Below are positions 17,860 through 26,556 of a stretch of 64,000 nt of DNA, piece by piece (within the stretch, counting starts at the first letter, position 1; each line of letters begins with the position of its first letter). The translations under genes and the position numbers were made by a program. Origin of the DNA: Sulfitobacter sabulilitoris (GTDB taxonomy: Bacteria > Pseudomonadota > Alphaproteobacteria > Rhodobacterales > Rhodobacteraceae); contig NZ_VANS01000003.1 of assembly GCF_005887615.1 (NCBI RefSeq), forward strand, positions 286,204-350,203. Direction: 5' to 3'. A model generated the notes under the pieces. That model was not told the DNA's origin, made no database searches, and saw only the letters and a program-made list of their open reading frames with translations.

Positions 17860-18044
17860 CATGCCGCCGAAGGGATGGTTATCCGGCGCGCCGCGCTGGG
17901 CCCGCCCCGGCCCGGTCCCGCCCGGTCCGACCTCGCAAAGTTCAGGCGACAGCGCGCCCGAAACACGCTAAACTGAGCGAAAAACCACGGCAGGTCTCCT
18001 TCAGGTTCCGACACGCATCATCGGCTTTCTGGGAGGACAACGCT

Positions 18045-19445
18045 ATGAATTTGAGACCCGACCCCACTTTTCACGCAACGCCAAAGCTCGCCATGGCGGC
18101 GCCGGTCGAGACATTGGCCTTTACGCTCATGCTCAGCCCCGATGGCGCGCAGCCAGACGGGCTTGCCGTGGTCGATGTCGATCCGAAGTCGAAATCCTAC
18201 GGCCAGATCGTCCATTCGCTGTTCATGCCCAACACCGGCGACGAATTCCATCACTTCGGCTGGAACGCCTGTTCGTCGGCGCTCAGCCCGCTGACCGGAC
18301 ACGCCTTTCTGGAACGCCGCTATCTGATCATACCGGGCATCCGGTCGAGCCGCATCTACGTCATCGACGTCAAGGAACCGCTGAAGGCCAAGATCCACAA
18401 GATCATCGAACCCGAGGAGGTGTTCGAGAAGACCGGGTATTCAAGACCGCATACCATTCATTGCGGCCCGGAAGGCATCTACGTCTCGACGCTGGGCGGC
18501 GGCGGCAAGGATGGCACCGACGGGCCGCCGGGAATCTTCATCATGGATTGCGAGACCTTCGAGATCCTCGGCCGCTACGAGATGGATCGCGGCATTCAGG
18601 ACAAGCACTATGATTTCTGGTGGAACCTGCCGCGCGATTACATGGTCAGCTCCGAATGGGGCCTGCCGCCGCAGTTCGAGAACGGCATCGTGGCCGAGGA
18701 TCTGCTGAGCAACAAATATGGCCACAAGATCCATTTCTGGGATCTGCGCGGGCGGCGCAACATCCAGACCATCGACCTGGGCGAAAACCACCAGATGGCG
18801 CTGGAAATCCGGCCCGCCCACGATCCGGCCAAGCAACACGGCTTTTGCGGCGTGGTCGTGGATACCACCAACCTGCAGGGCGCGATCTTTACCTGGTGGC
18901 GCAACGACGACGGCAGTTTCGAGGCGAAAAAGACGATCACAATCGATCCGCAACCCGCCTCCGCCGACGATCTGCCCGAGTTGCTGAAAGGCTTCGGCGC
19001 GGTGCCGCCGCTGGTCACGGACATCGATCTGAGCCTTGACGACAAGTTTCTGTATGTCGCGTGCTGGGGCACCGGCGAGATGCATCAATACGATGTCTCC
19101 GACCCGATGAAGCCGAACCTCGCCGGCAAGGTCGAAATCGGCGGCATCGTCAACAAGACCAAGCATCCCAACGGCAAGGAATTCGGGTACGGCCCGCAAA
19201 TGGTCGAGATCAGCCGCGATGGCAAACGCGTCTATTGGACCAACTCGCTGTATTCCACGTGGGACGACCAGTTCTATCCCGGCGACCGGGGCGGGGCGAT
19301 GGTCATGGCCAATGCCGCACCGGCGGGCGGTCTGGACCTGGACAAGGCGTTCTGGGTCGAATTTCCCAAAGGCTACCGCAGCCACCAGATCAGGCTTGAG
19401 GGCGGCGACTGTTCCACCGACAGTTTCTGCTATCCCAACACCTGA
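18045..19445 (+). CDS. Methanethiol oxidase / selenium-binding protein SBP56 family
   Basis: 466-residue beta-propeller protein of the SELENBP1/MtoX family. Members oxidise methanethiol to formaldehyde, hydrogen sulfide and hydrogen peroxide with copper. Conserved segments include FHHFGWNACSSA with the family cysteine, RPHTIHCGPEGIYVSTLGG, HYDFWWNLPR and YVACWGTGEMHQYD. Length is typical. There is no obvious signal peptide, so the protein may be cytoplasmic, unlike the exported Hyphomicrobium enzyme. The usual neighbours SCO1/SenC and MauG are absent; instead a polytopic membrane protein starts 3 bp downstream. Confidence 0.85.
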   Translation: MNLRPDPTFHATPKLAMAAPVETLAFTLMLSPDGAQPDGLAVVDVDPKSKSYGQIVHSLFMPNTGDEFHHFGWNACSSALSPLTGHAFLERRYLIIPGIRSSRIYVIDVKEPLKAKIHKIIEPEEVFEKTGYSRPHTIHCGPEGIYVSTLGGGGKDGTDGPPGIFIMDCETFEILGRYEMDRGIQDKHYDFWWNLPRDYMVSSEWGLPPQFENGIVAEDLLSNKYGHKIHFWDLRGRRNIQTIDLGENHQMALEIRPAHDPAKQHGFCGVVVDTTNLQGAIFTWWRNDDGSFEAKKTITIDPQPASADDLPELLKGFGAVPPLVTDIDLSLDDKFLYVACWGTGEMHQYDVSDPMKPNLAGKVEIGGIVNKTKHPNGKEFGYGPQMVEISRDGKRVYWTNSLYSTWDDQFYPGDRGGAMVMANAAPAGGLDLDKAFWVEFPKGYRSHQIRLEGGDCSTDSFCYPNT

Positions 19446-19447
19446 TC

Positions 19448-20107
19448 ATGGGGGATGCGCCCACCATGGTGGCGCTGTGGTGGGCCGTCGTCGCGTCCGG
19501 TGTGTATCACGGCGTCAATCCTGGGATGGGGTGGCCGCTGACGGTCTCTGCCGCGCTGATGGAAGGGCGGCGGAGCGCGCTGGCCGCTGCTCTGGCGATG
19601 CTCGCGCTGGGGCATTTCCTTGCGATGTCGGCCATTTTGCTGCCCTTCTCGGCGATGATCGCGCTGGTGGAATGGCAGCGCGAGATCCGCATCGCTGCGG
19701 GGGGGCTGGTCATGGCCATCGGAGCGTATCTGTTGATCAACCGCCGCCATCCGCGGTTTCTGGCGCGGGTCAAGCCGTCGCGACTGGCGCTTTGGTCGTT
19801 TCTGGCGGCCATGGCGCATGGGGCGGGGTTCATGCTGCTGCCGATCTATCTGGGTCTGTGCGGTGTGCAGGAGGCGGACATCGGCCATCGTGCGGCCGCC
19901 GACCTGATGGCCGACAGCGTCGACACTGCCCTGACCGTCGCCGCGATCCATACCGCGGCCATGTCCGTGTCGGGCGGGGTGCTGGCCACGGTGGTCTATG
20001 CCTGGTTGGGCCTCAGGTTCCTGTCCAAAGCCTGGTTCAACATCGATGTGCTCTGGGCGCTCAGTCTGGTTCTGGTCGGCGGTATCGGGGTCTGGGCGGC
20101 GCTCTGA
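19448..20107 (+). CDS. Polytopic membrane protein coupled to the methanethiol oxidase gene
   Basis: 219 residues with about six hydrophobic helices. Conserved-looking intramembrane motifs are YHGVNPGMGWPL near the N-terminus, LGHFLAMS, and AHGAGFMLLPIYLG; the histidines in helices resemble those of metal or sulfur-compound permeases of the NiCoT/DsbD-like type, but no family can be assigned firmly. It begins 3 bp after the SBP56 stop, so the two are one transcription unit, and it may supply copper or move a product. No clear SD is seen, consistent with coupling. Confidence 0.65.
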   Translation: MGDAPTMVALWWAVVASGVYHGVNPGMGWPLTVSAALMEGRRSALAAALAMLALGHFLAMSAILLPFSAMIALVEWQREIRIAAGGLVMAIGAYLLINRRHPRFLARVKPSRLALWSFLAAMAHGAGFMLLPIYLGLCGVQEADIGHRAAADLMADSVDTALTVAAIHTAAMSVSGGVLATVVYAWLGLRFLSKAWFNIDVLWALSLVLVGGIGVWAAL

Positions 20108-20122
20108 ACCGCGTTCGGTGCC

Positions 20123-20983
20123 TCAAAAGCCCGTGTCTGCCGGCACGGGCGCCGCACCGTCTGGCGGGCCAAAGCGGCGCGCGATCACCGTGGTGGACCG
20201 CACCCGTGGATCGGGGTCGCGGGCGATGCGGCTGGTCAGGTGGCGGGTGATCCCGTCCACTTCCGCCGTGACCGAGACATCGAAAAGACCGGAGGTAAAG
20301 CCGCTGCCCGCCGGGCGCAGCACGCCCACCTGCGCCAGGTCGTCGCGCGTGATCATGCCGGTGCGCGCGCGGGTGCGCTCCAGCCGTTGGGCGGCGGCCC
20401 GGTTCGACAGCAGTGCCTCCAGCACCAGCACGTCGGCGGTGTTGAGGTTCAGCGTGGCGTCGGGGGCGTAGGCATCGACATAAGGCGCCAGCACGGCCAT
20501 GCTGCGCGGATCGAGCGCCAGATCGGCGGTGGTCCGCAGGGGGCCGTTGCGCGCCACGTCGGCGACGATTTGCGGCGCCAGATCATCCGGCAGATCAAGC
20601 GCCGCCAACAGCCGCGCGAGGATCCGGCGCTCTTCCACGCCGTTCCGGCCCAGCCGGTTGACGTTATAGCGCCCCTGCACATCGCGAAGGGTCAGCGAAA
20701 AGCGGCCCGTCTCCAGAACCACCGGCTCCTGCAGCACCGCAGTCCACGCTTCGGCGTAGTGATCGACCTGCGGCGCATCCCGCAGATCGCGCGCCAGCGC
20801 CGCCACCGCCGAGGCTTCGCCCGACAATGCCAGCGCTTCGGCCTGGGCGGCAGCGGCGACCCGCTGGGCGCCACGGGTGGCCGATTGCTGCGTGGCCAGC
20901 ATCACGAACACGATGCTTCCCGCCAGGGCCAGAACCACCAGCACATTGATCAGCACCACGCCCTCGTCACGCGCGCGGTTCAC
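20123..20983 (-). CDS. gspK: Type II secretion minor pseudopilin GspK
   Basis: 286-residue pseudopilin that caps the T2SS pseudopilus tip. It has a short basic leader ending in Gly, cleaved before VVLINVLVVLA, and lacks the Glu+5 of other pseudopilins, as is normal for GspK. A large GspK-type alpha/beta domain follows with the RYNVNRL segment. It overlaps gspJ by 4 bp. Confidence 0.9.
   Translation of the reverse strand: MNRARDEGVVLINVLVVLALAGSIVFVMLATQQSATRGAQRVAAAAQAEALALSGEASAVAALARDLRDAPQVDHYAEAWTAVLQEPVVLETGRFSLTLRDVQGRYNVNRLGRNGVEERRILARLLAALDLPDDLAPQIVADVARNGPLRTTADLALDPRSMAVLAPYVDAYAPDATLNLNTADVLVLEALLSNRAAAQRLERTRARTGMITRDDLAQVGVLRPAGSGFTSGLFDVSVTAEVDGITRHLTSRIARDPDPRVRSTTVIARRFGPPDGAAPVPADTGF
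20125..20150 (-). terminator. Terminator overlapping the end of gspK
   Basis: On the minus strand, GCCCGTG (20150-20144) pairs with CACGGGC (20135-20129) around an 8-base loop and runs into TTTT. The stem lies in the last codons of gspK and the U-tract forms its final Phe codon and stop. Confidence 0.6.
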
Positions 20984-21537
20984 TGCGGCGCCCGCGCGGG
21001 CAGTTCCACCGTGCGCGTCACGGTCCAGGGGGCATCGCCTTCGCTCTCGGCCAGCCTCAGCGTCATGCGCAAGGCCAGTGGCGGCGGGGCCTCGGCGTCA
21101 TCCGGGGGCCATGTGGCCTGCCACGTACGCTCCGCATCCAGCGCCTGCCAATCGACGCCGCGCAGATTGTCCAGCATCTGCTGCTCGACCGGCGCATCTG
21201 CCCCCCCGGCGGGCCAGATCCGCAACAGGCGGTCGTCGCGCAGGACATAGCGCAGGGCGGCGTCGCCGGTTGCCAGCCTGCGGGTGAACCGGACCTCGTC
21301 CGCCGAGACGACGATTGCCGACGGGGCGACCTGTTGCAGGTCGCGCGACACCAGCGACAAGGCGCGGTCGATCTGCGCCAACCGCTCCAGCCGGCCCTCG
21401 GTGCCGGCATTGACCCGCAGCACGGTGTTCAGAACGGCAAGCCCCGCAAGCCCGATCAGTGCAAACAGCACCAGCGCCACCAGCATCTCGACCAGGGTCA
21501 GCCCGGATTGACCGTGTCGCGGCGGGGGCGGGGTCAT
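20980..21537 (-). CDS. gspJ: Type II secretion minor pseudopilin GspJ
   Basis: 185-residue minor pseudopilin. The leader ends in Gly before LTLVEMLVALVLFAL, with Glu+5 present. It overlaps both the upstream lipoprotein gene and gspK by 4 bp, so the three are translationally coupled. Confidence 0.9.
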   Translation of the reverse strand: MTPPPPRHGQSGLTLVEMLVALVLFALIGLAGLAVLNTVLRVNAGTEGRLERLAQIDRALSLVSRDLQQVAPSAIVVSADEVRFTRRLATGDAALRYVLRDDRLLRIWPAGGADAPVEQQMLDNLRGVDWQALDAERTWQATWPPDDAEAPPPLALRMTLRLAESEGDAPWTVTRTVELPARAPQ

Positions 21538-22676
21538 ACGGAGGTGGCGCCCAGAAGCGTGATCGCGCCGTCGCCCACCTTGAGCACCGCAAGCCCGCGC
21601 TGGCAGTCACCCGACGGCAGGAACCGGTAGGGCCCCAGCACGCCGTTGAACCCGTCCTTGCGCAGAAGGCCCTTGCGGTCCTGCATGTCGAGCCGCCCCA
21701 GCAGACGGGCCATTTCGGCGCCGTCAAAGGCCAGGCCGGCAAGAATACCCGCAGGTCCGTCGCTCTGGGATTCAAGCAGGTTGGCGAAGGGTTCGAACCG
21801 CAGCGGATCGGGGGCGGCGAACCATGCATCGCGAAACACCGGGTCGGTCGTCACATCCAGCGCGGACCATTGCACCGATCCCAGGACCTGCACCGCGCTG
21901 CCGCGCAAGGCGGCCAGGTGCCGGGGCAGGGTCGCATCGGCGCTGGGGATATACACCGCATCGGGCAGCCCGTCGCCGCCCGCGCGCAACGCCTGGGCCA
22001 GCCCTTCGGCGCTGCTGCGCACCAGCGGCGGACGCAGGGTGATGCCCAGAGGGCCCGCCAAGCTGCGCGCGGCGGCCACCGACCGCTCGCCGAAGGCGCC
22101 GGGCGGGACCACCATGCCGATGTCGCGCAACCCGCGCGCGGCAGCCAGGCTCAGGATCGCCTGCGCCGAATGCCTGGGCGTGATGCCGAAGACGAAGAGG
22201 TTGCCGCCCGCGACCGAAGTGTCGTTGGTCAGGGCCACGACGGGCACGCGCGCGGGCACCGCGCGGGCCACCGCCGCCGCCTGTTCGGCAAAGAGCGGCC
22301 CGATCAGCATCCGCGCGCCCGCCGAGGTGGCGGCCAGGGCGGCCTTGACGGCGCTGTCGGCGGTATCGCCGCTGTCGAGGATCTCCAGTTCGGTCGTAAG
22401 CCCGACGCCGCTGCCGCCAAGGCTTGCGGCCTGTCGCATGATCTGGCCTAATCGCGCCCGCGGCCCGGTGAGGGGCGCGAGCAGGGCGGCCCGCCCCTGC
22501 GTGCCCGGCGGGACGGATCCCGCGCCGCCCAATTGAAACCCGTCCGCGCAGGCCGACAGACCGGAGACCAACGATGTCGCAGCCAGACCTGTCAGAAACC
22601 GCCGCCGCGACCGATGTGACCGCGGGGGCCCGTCGGGGCGGACTGCGCCGTGCGCTATGGGTGATGCTGGGGGCAT
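21534..22676 (-). CDS. LpoA-like periplasmic-binding-fold lipoprotein in the T2SS cluster
   Basis: 380 residues. The N-terminus has a twin-arginine-like SRRRFLTGLA followed by a lipobox VSGLSAC, so it should be a lipoprotein. The rest resembles the type 1 periplasmic-binding fold of LpoA/penicillin-binding-protein activators, with PLTGPRARLGQIMRQAA, GPLFAEQAAAVA and VVALTNDTSV segments. The only start that retains the signal sequence is the ATG at 22676, preceded by AAGGA at good spacing; it overlaps divergent gspN by 103 bp. Coupling to gspJ suggests a T2SS role, perhaps in outer-membrane or peptidoglycan handling; a pilotin (GspS) is not seen in the window. Confidence 0.75.
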   Translation of the reverse strand: MPPASPIAHGAVRPDGPPRSHRSRRRFLTGLAATSLVSGLSACADGFQLGGAGSVPPGTQGRAALLAPLTGPRARLGQIMRQAASLGGSGVGLTTELEILDSGDTADSAVKAALAATSAGARMLIGPLFAEQAAAVARAVPARVPVVALTNDTSVAGGNLFVFGITPRHSAQAILSLAAARGLRDIGMVVPPGAFGERSVAAARSLAGPLGITLRPPLVRSSAEGLAQALRAGGDGLPDAVYIPSADATLPRHLAALRGSAVQVLGSVQWSALDVTTDPVFRDAWFAAPDPLRFEPFANLLESQSDGPAGILAGLAFDGAEMARLLGRLDMQDRKGLLRKDGFNGVLGPYRFLPSGDCQRGLAVLKVGDGAITLLGATSV

Positions 22677-23323
22677 TGGCTGTCCTTCTGGTCTTTGCGG
22701 TGGCGCTGATCGCCACGCTGCCTGTGGCCACTCTTACACGCGTCGCGCCGCTCCCGCCACAGGTGCAGTCGCTCGCGGGCACGCTCTGGCAGGGCCGCGC
22801 GGCGTTGCGCGAAGGCTATGTTCTGACCTGGACCACCGACATCGAGTTCGCGGCCCTCACGGCCGACCTGCGGCTGAGCGGCGCGGACACGCAATTGGCC
22901 GGGCAGGCGCGCGTGTTCTGGCGCGGGGCGACGGTGGAGGGCCTGACCGGGCGTGCCGGGCCGGGGCTTTTGAACCTGCTCGAGGGCACGGACGGGGCGC
23001 GCTGCACGATGGGCGCGCGCTTCGTGGATGTCTCCGGCGGATGGTTGGGCGCGGCCGCCCGCGCGGGCGGCCGCATCGACCTGGCCGATGGGCGGTGCGA
23101 GACACGCGCGGTCGGTGCGGATGTGCCGGCGATGACCATTGCGCTGGGCACCCAGGGACGCGATGCCGTCGCGGAAATCACGCGCGCGGACGGCGGCGAT
23201 CTGCTGGGCGGCCTTCGCGTCACCGGTGACCGGCGTGCGATCCTGCGGGTGGAGCAGGCGGGCGCGGCGCTCGTTCCCGGCATGCCGGCATCGGGGCCGT
23301 CGCAGTTGGAATACCCGTTCTGA
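22574..23323 (+). CDS. gspN: Type II secretion protein GspN
   Basis: 249-residue bitopic protein with one N-terminal transmembrane helix (about residues 25-52) and a periplasmic GspN domain containing the PLPPQVQSLAGTLWQGRA segment. GspN is an accessory inner-membrane component of some T2SS. The ATG has GGAGA 6 bases upstream. It runs opposite to all surrounding gsp genes, overlaps the divergent lipoprotein gene at its 5' end, and converges on gspF with 17 bp between the stops. Confidence 0.85.
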   Translation: MSQPDLSETAAATDVTAGARRGGLRRALWVMLGALAVLLVFAVALIATLPVATLTRVAPLPPQVQSLAGTLWQGRAALREGYVLTWTTDIEFAALTADLRLSGADTQLAGQARVFWRGATVEGLTGRAGPGLLNLLEGTDGARCTMGARFVDVSGGWLGAAARAGGRIDLADGRCETRAVGADVPAMTIALGTQGRDAVAEITRADGGDLLGGLRVTGDRRAILRVEQAGAALVPGMPASGPSQLEYPF

Positions 23324-23340
23324 CGCGGTTGTCGCCGACA

Positions 23341-24570
23341 TCACCCGACCAGTGAGTTCAGGTTGACGATGGGCAACAGGATCGCCAGCACCAGCACCAT
23401 CACGATCCCGCCCATGATCAGCAGCACGCCCGGCTCGACCAGCGCCACCAGCGTGGAGACCAGCGCCTTGAGGTCGCGTGTCTGATCCTCCGCCGCGCGC
23501 TCCAGCGCGGGGCCGAGGTTTCCGCTGGCCTCGCCGCTGACGACCATCGCCAGCAGCATCGGCGGAAACACCTCCGCATCGGTCATCGCGCGCGACAGGG
23601 CCGCACCTTCGCGGACGCGCGCCGCGACGTCGGACATACGGGCGCGTATGTGGATGTTGGGCACCGTATCCGTTGCCGCCTTGAGCGCATCGGTCAGCGG
23701 CACGCGGCTGACCACCAGCGTGGCCAGCGTGCCGGTGAACTGCGCGGCGTTGATCCGCGCGACAAAGCCGCGCGTGCCCGGCGTGCGGGCGAGGAACCGA
23801 TGCCAGCGCAGGCGGAGCGGAGGATGCCGCAGCGCCCAAAGCCCGGCGCCGCCCGCGGCAAACACAACGCCAAGCGCCGCCAGCCCGAAGCGGTTGACCC
23901 CGTCAGACACCGCGATCAACGCCCGCGTGAGGAATGGCAGATCGGCCCCGCGCGAGGTGAAAACCCGCACGATATCGGGCACGACAAAGGTCAGCAGCGC
24001 CACGATCACCCCCAGTGACACCAGCGCCAGCAGCGCGGGATAGATCAGCGCAAGTTGCAGGGTCTGCAGGTTCTTGGCCTGCTGTTCCACATGGGTCGCG
24101 AGATGTTCCATCACGGCGTCGAGCTGGCCTGATGCCTCGCCCGCGCGCACCGATGCGCGGTAGAATTCGCCAAAGACCTTGGGGTAGTCATCGAGCGCCG
24201 CGGCAAGGCTCTGCCCGTCCATGACCGAGGAGCGCAGGTTCAGCATCAGGGATTTCACCCGTGGCGCGCGCGCCTGATCGGCCACGATCCGCAGGGCCTG
24301 TTCGATCGGCACCCGCGCGCCGACCAGCGTGGCCAACTGGCGCGTGACCAGCGTGAGCGCCCGTACCCCGATGCCGCGGCCGGCCCCAAGGGCCGCAATC
24401 CCGAGGCCGGACGCGGCGGCCTTGGGGCGCTGGCGCGTCGGCTCCACCGAAAGCGGCAGCAGCTTGCGGCCGCGCAACGACTGCCGCGCGGCGGCGGCAG
24501 AGGTGGCCTCGACCACGCCCTTGCTCTTGCGGCCGCGGTCGTCCACAGCGTGAAAAACAAACGCTGCCAT
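23341..24570 (-). CDS. gspF: Type II secretion inner-membrane platform protein GspF
   Basis: 409-residue integral platform protein that connects the ATPase to the pseudopilus. It has two repeated GspF/PilC cytoplasmic domains, each followed by transmembrane helices, and a final C-terminal helix near the end. The start MAAFVFHAVD lies 1 bp after the gspE stop (TGAGATG); the longer frame to 24606 reads into gspE and is rejected. Confidence 0.92.
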   Translation of the reverse strand: MAAFVFHAVDDRGRKSKGVVEATSAAAARQSLRGRKLLPLSVEPTRQRPKAAASGLGIAALGAGRGIGVRALTLVTRQLATLVGARVPIEQALRIVADQARAPRVKSLMLNLRSSVMDGQSLAAALDDYPKVFGEFYRASVRAGEASGQLDAVMEHLATHVEQQAKNLQTLQLALIYPALLALVSLGVIVALLTFVVPDIVRVFTSRGADLPFLTRALIAVSDGVNRFGLAALGVVFAAGGAGLWALRHPPLRLRWHRFLARTPGTRGFVARINAAQFTGTLATLVVSRVPLTDALKAATDTVPNIHIRARMSDVAARVREGAALSRAMTDAEVFPPMLLAMVVSGEASGNLGPALERAAEDQTRDLKALVSTLVALVEPGVLLIMGGIVMVLVLAILLPIVNLNSLVG

Positions 24571-24571
24571 C

Positions 24572-26101
24572 TCAGCCCAGGGCCCCGCCGAGGTCTGCCT
24601 TGGCATCCTCGCGCACCGCGCGGGCCACTTCCTCGACCGTGGTCTGACCCGCCCGCAACTTGGCCACGCCGTCCTGCAGGATACCCGGGCCCTGCGCCCG
24701 CGCCGCCGCCGTCAGCTCAGCCTCTGACGCGCCGGTGTGAACAAGCCCCTCCAACCTCGCGTCGCATTCGATCACCTCGTAGATCGGCAAGCGCCCGCGA
24801 TACCCTTGCTGGCCGCAGGCCTCGCAGCCCTTGCCGCGCGCCACGACCTCTCCGGCCAGGATCGCCCCCGACAAGAGCCGCGCTTCGCTGTCGGTCACGC
24901 GGTGTTCGGTCGCACAGGCGGGGCAGACGCGCCGCACCAGCCGCTGCGCGATCAGCCCGCGCAGCATCGGGGCCAGCAGGAACCGCTCGACCCCCATGTC
25001 TACCAGCCGCGACACCGCGCCGATGGCGGTGTTGGTGTGCAGCGTGGACAGCACCAGGTGCCCGGTCATCGCCGATTCCACGCCGATCTTGGCGGTTTCG
25101 CCGTCGCGGATTTCGCCCACCATGATCACGTCAGGGTCCTGCCGCAAGATCGCGCGCAGGCCGCGCGCAAAGGTCAGCCCGGTGCGCGCGTTGACCTGCA
25201 TCTGGCCGACGCCATCCATCGAGTATTCGATCGGGTCCTCGACCGTCATGATGTTGCGGCTGCGGTCGTTGATATGGTCGAGCGCGGCATAAAGCGATGT
25301 CGTCTTGCCCGATCCGGTGGGGCCCGTGACCAGCACCAGCCCGTCCGGCCGTGCGATGATCCGCCCGAACGCCTCGCGGTCGCGCGCCGACATGCCAAGG
25401 TGGTCGATCCCCATCCGGGTCTGGCCACGGTCGAGCAGACGCAGCACCACACGTTCGCCGAACTGCGACGGCAGGGTCGAGATCCGCACATCCAATTCAT
25501 AGCCCCCCACCCGCAGGGACACCCTCCCATCCTGTGGCAGCCGCTTTTCCGCGATGTCGAGCTTGCCCATGACCTTGAGCCGGCTCGACAGAAGCGGCGC
25601 CAGCGCGCGCCGCGGCTCGATCACGTCGCGCAGGACACCATCGACGCGAAATCGCACGACAAGGCGGCGTTCCTCGGTTTCGATATGCACGTCCGACGCG
25701 CCGTCCTTGACCGCCTCGAGCAGCAGCGCGTTGATCAGGCGCACCACCGGCGCGTCGTCGTTCTGATCCAGCAGATCGTCGACGGCGGCGGCGGTTTCGG
25801 CAAGCGCGGCCAGGTCGTCGTCCTCGCCTCCGGCGGCCATCTCCGCCGCCTCGCTGGCGCTGTCGCGGTACTGCGTGCCCAACGCGGCCTCGAAGACCTC
25901 GGCGCTGGCGGGCGCGAACCGCAGCAATTGACCGCAGGCGCGCTGCGCCTCGATCAGCGCGTCGAGCGGGGCGGTGTCAAGATGCAGGCAGGTCGGTGCG
26001 CCATCCTCGGCGCGTTGCAGCAGCACGCCGTTCGCCTTGGCGAACCCGTAGGACAGGCGCGGCAATGCGGCACGGGGCGTCTCGGTTTCGGCTTGCATCA
26101 T
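24572..26101 (-). CDS. gspE: Type II secretion ATPase GspE
   Basis: Cytoplasmic hexameric ATPase that powers pseudopilus growth, 509 residues. An N-terminal GspE domain is followed by the core with Walker A GPTGSGKTT (260-268), the Asp box, Walker B DPDVIMVGEIRD (322-333), a His box and a zinc-binding tetracysteine (CPAC...CEAC). It overlaps gspM by 4 bp. Confidence 0.95.
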   Translation of the reverse strand: MMQAETETPRAALPRLSYGFAKANGVLLQRAEDGAPTCLHLDTAPLDALIEAQRACGQLLRFAPASAEVFEAALGTQYRDSASEAAEMAAGGEDDDLAALAETAAAVDDLLDQNDDAPVVRLINALLLEAVKDGASDVHIETEERRLVVRFRVDGVLRDVIEPRRALAPLLSSRLKVMGKLDIAEKRLPQDGRVSLRVGGYELDVRISTLPSQFGERVVLRLLDRGQTRMGIDHLGMSARDREAFGRIIARPDGLVLVTGPTGSGKTTSLYAALDHINDRSRNIMTVEDPIEYSMDGVGQMQVNARTGLTFARGLRAILRQDPDVIMVGEIRDGETAKIGVESAMTGHLVLSTLHTNTAIGAVSRLVDMGVERFLLAPMLRGLIAQRLVRRVCPACATEHRVTDSEARLLSGAILAGEVVARGKGCEACGQQGYRGRLPIYEVIECDARLEGLVHTGASEAELTAAARAQGPGILQDGVAKLRAGQTTVEEVARAVREDAKADLGGALG

Positions 26102-26556
26102 GCGTCGGGCTCCAGTGTCAGGCGCAGGGAAACGGTGCCGGGCTCGGGTCTGCGGTCCATCTCGACCGCCGCGATCCGCAGCCCCTGATCGCGTTCGAGC
26201 GTCATCAGCCAGTCCACCACGGCCACGAACGGCGCCGTGTCGACCGACACGCGCAACAGGTCGCCCTCCGGCTCCAGTCGGCTGAGGCTGAGGTTCGCGG
26301 CCTCTGCGCTGCGGGTGACCCGTGTGGTGACGGGCGGCAGATCGCGCCGTGCCGCCTGTACGGTCGGCGCGCCCTGCGGTGTCGCGTCAAGCAGGGCGCG
26401 GATCGTCTTGGTCTCGACAATGTCGGCCCGCAGCGCGGCGCGCCCGGACTGCACCGGCAACCAGGCAAAGTGAAACAGCGCCGCGCCGGCCAGCACCGGC
26501 AGCGCCACGCCGACTAGCAGACGTTCGCGGCGAGAAAGCGATGAAAACCGGATCAC
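26098..26556 (-). CDS. gspM: Type II secretion protein GspM
   Basis: 152-residue bitopic inner-membrane partner of GspL. One transmembrane helix lies near residues 14-33 and a small periplasmic ferredoxin-like domain follows. The GTG start at 26556 overlaps the gspL stop (GTGA); an upstream ATG at 26727 is out of the family's length and lies inside gspL. Confidence 0.85.
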   Translation of the reverse strand: MIRFSSLSRRERLLVGVALPVLAGAALFHFAWLPVQSGRAALRADIVETKTIRALLDATPQGAPTVQAARRDLPPVTTRVTRSAEAANLSLSRLEPEGDLLRVSVDTAPFVAVVDWLMTLERDQGLRIAAVEMDRRPEPGTVSLRLTLEPDA

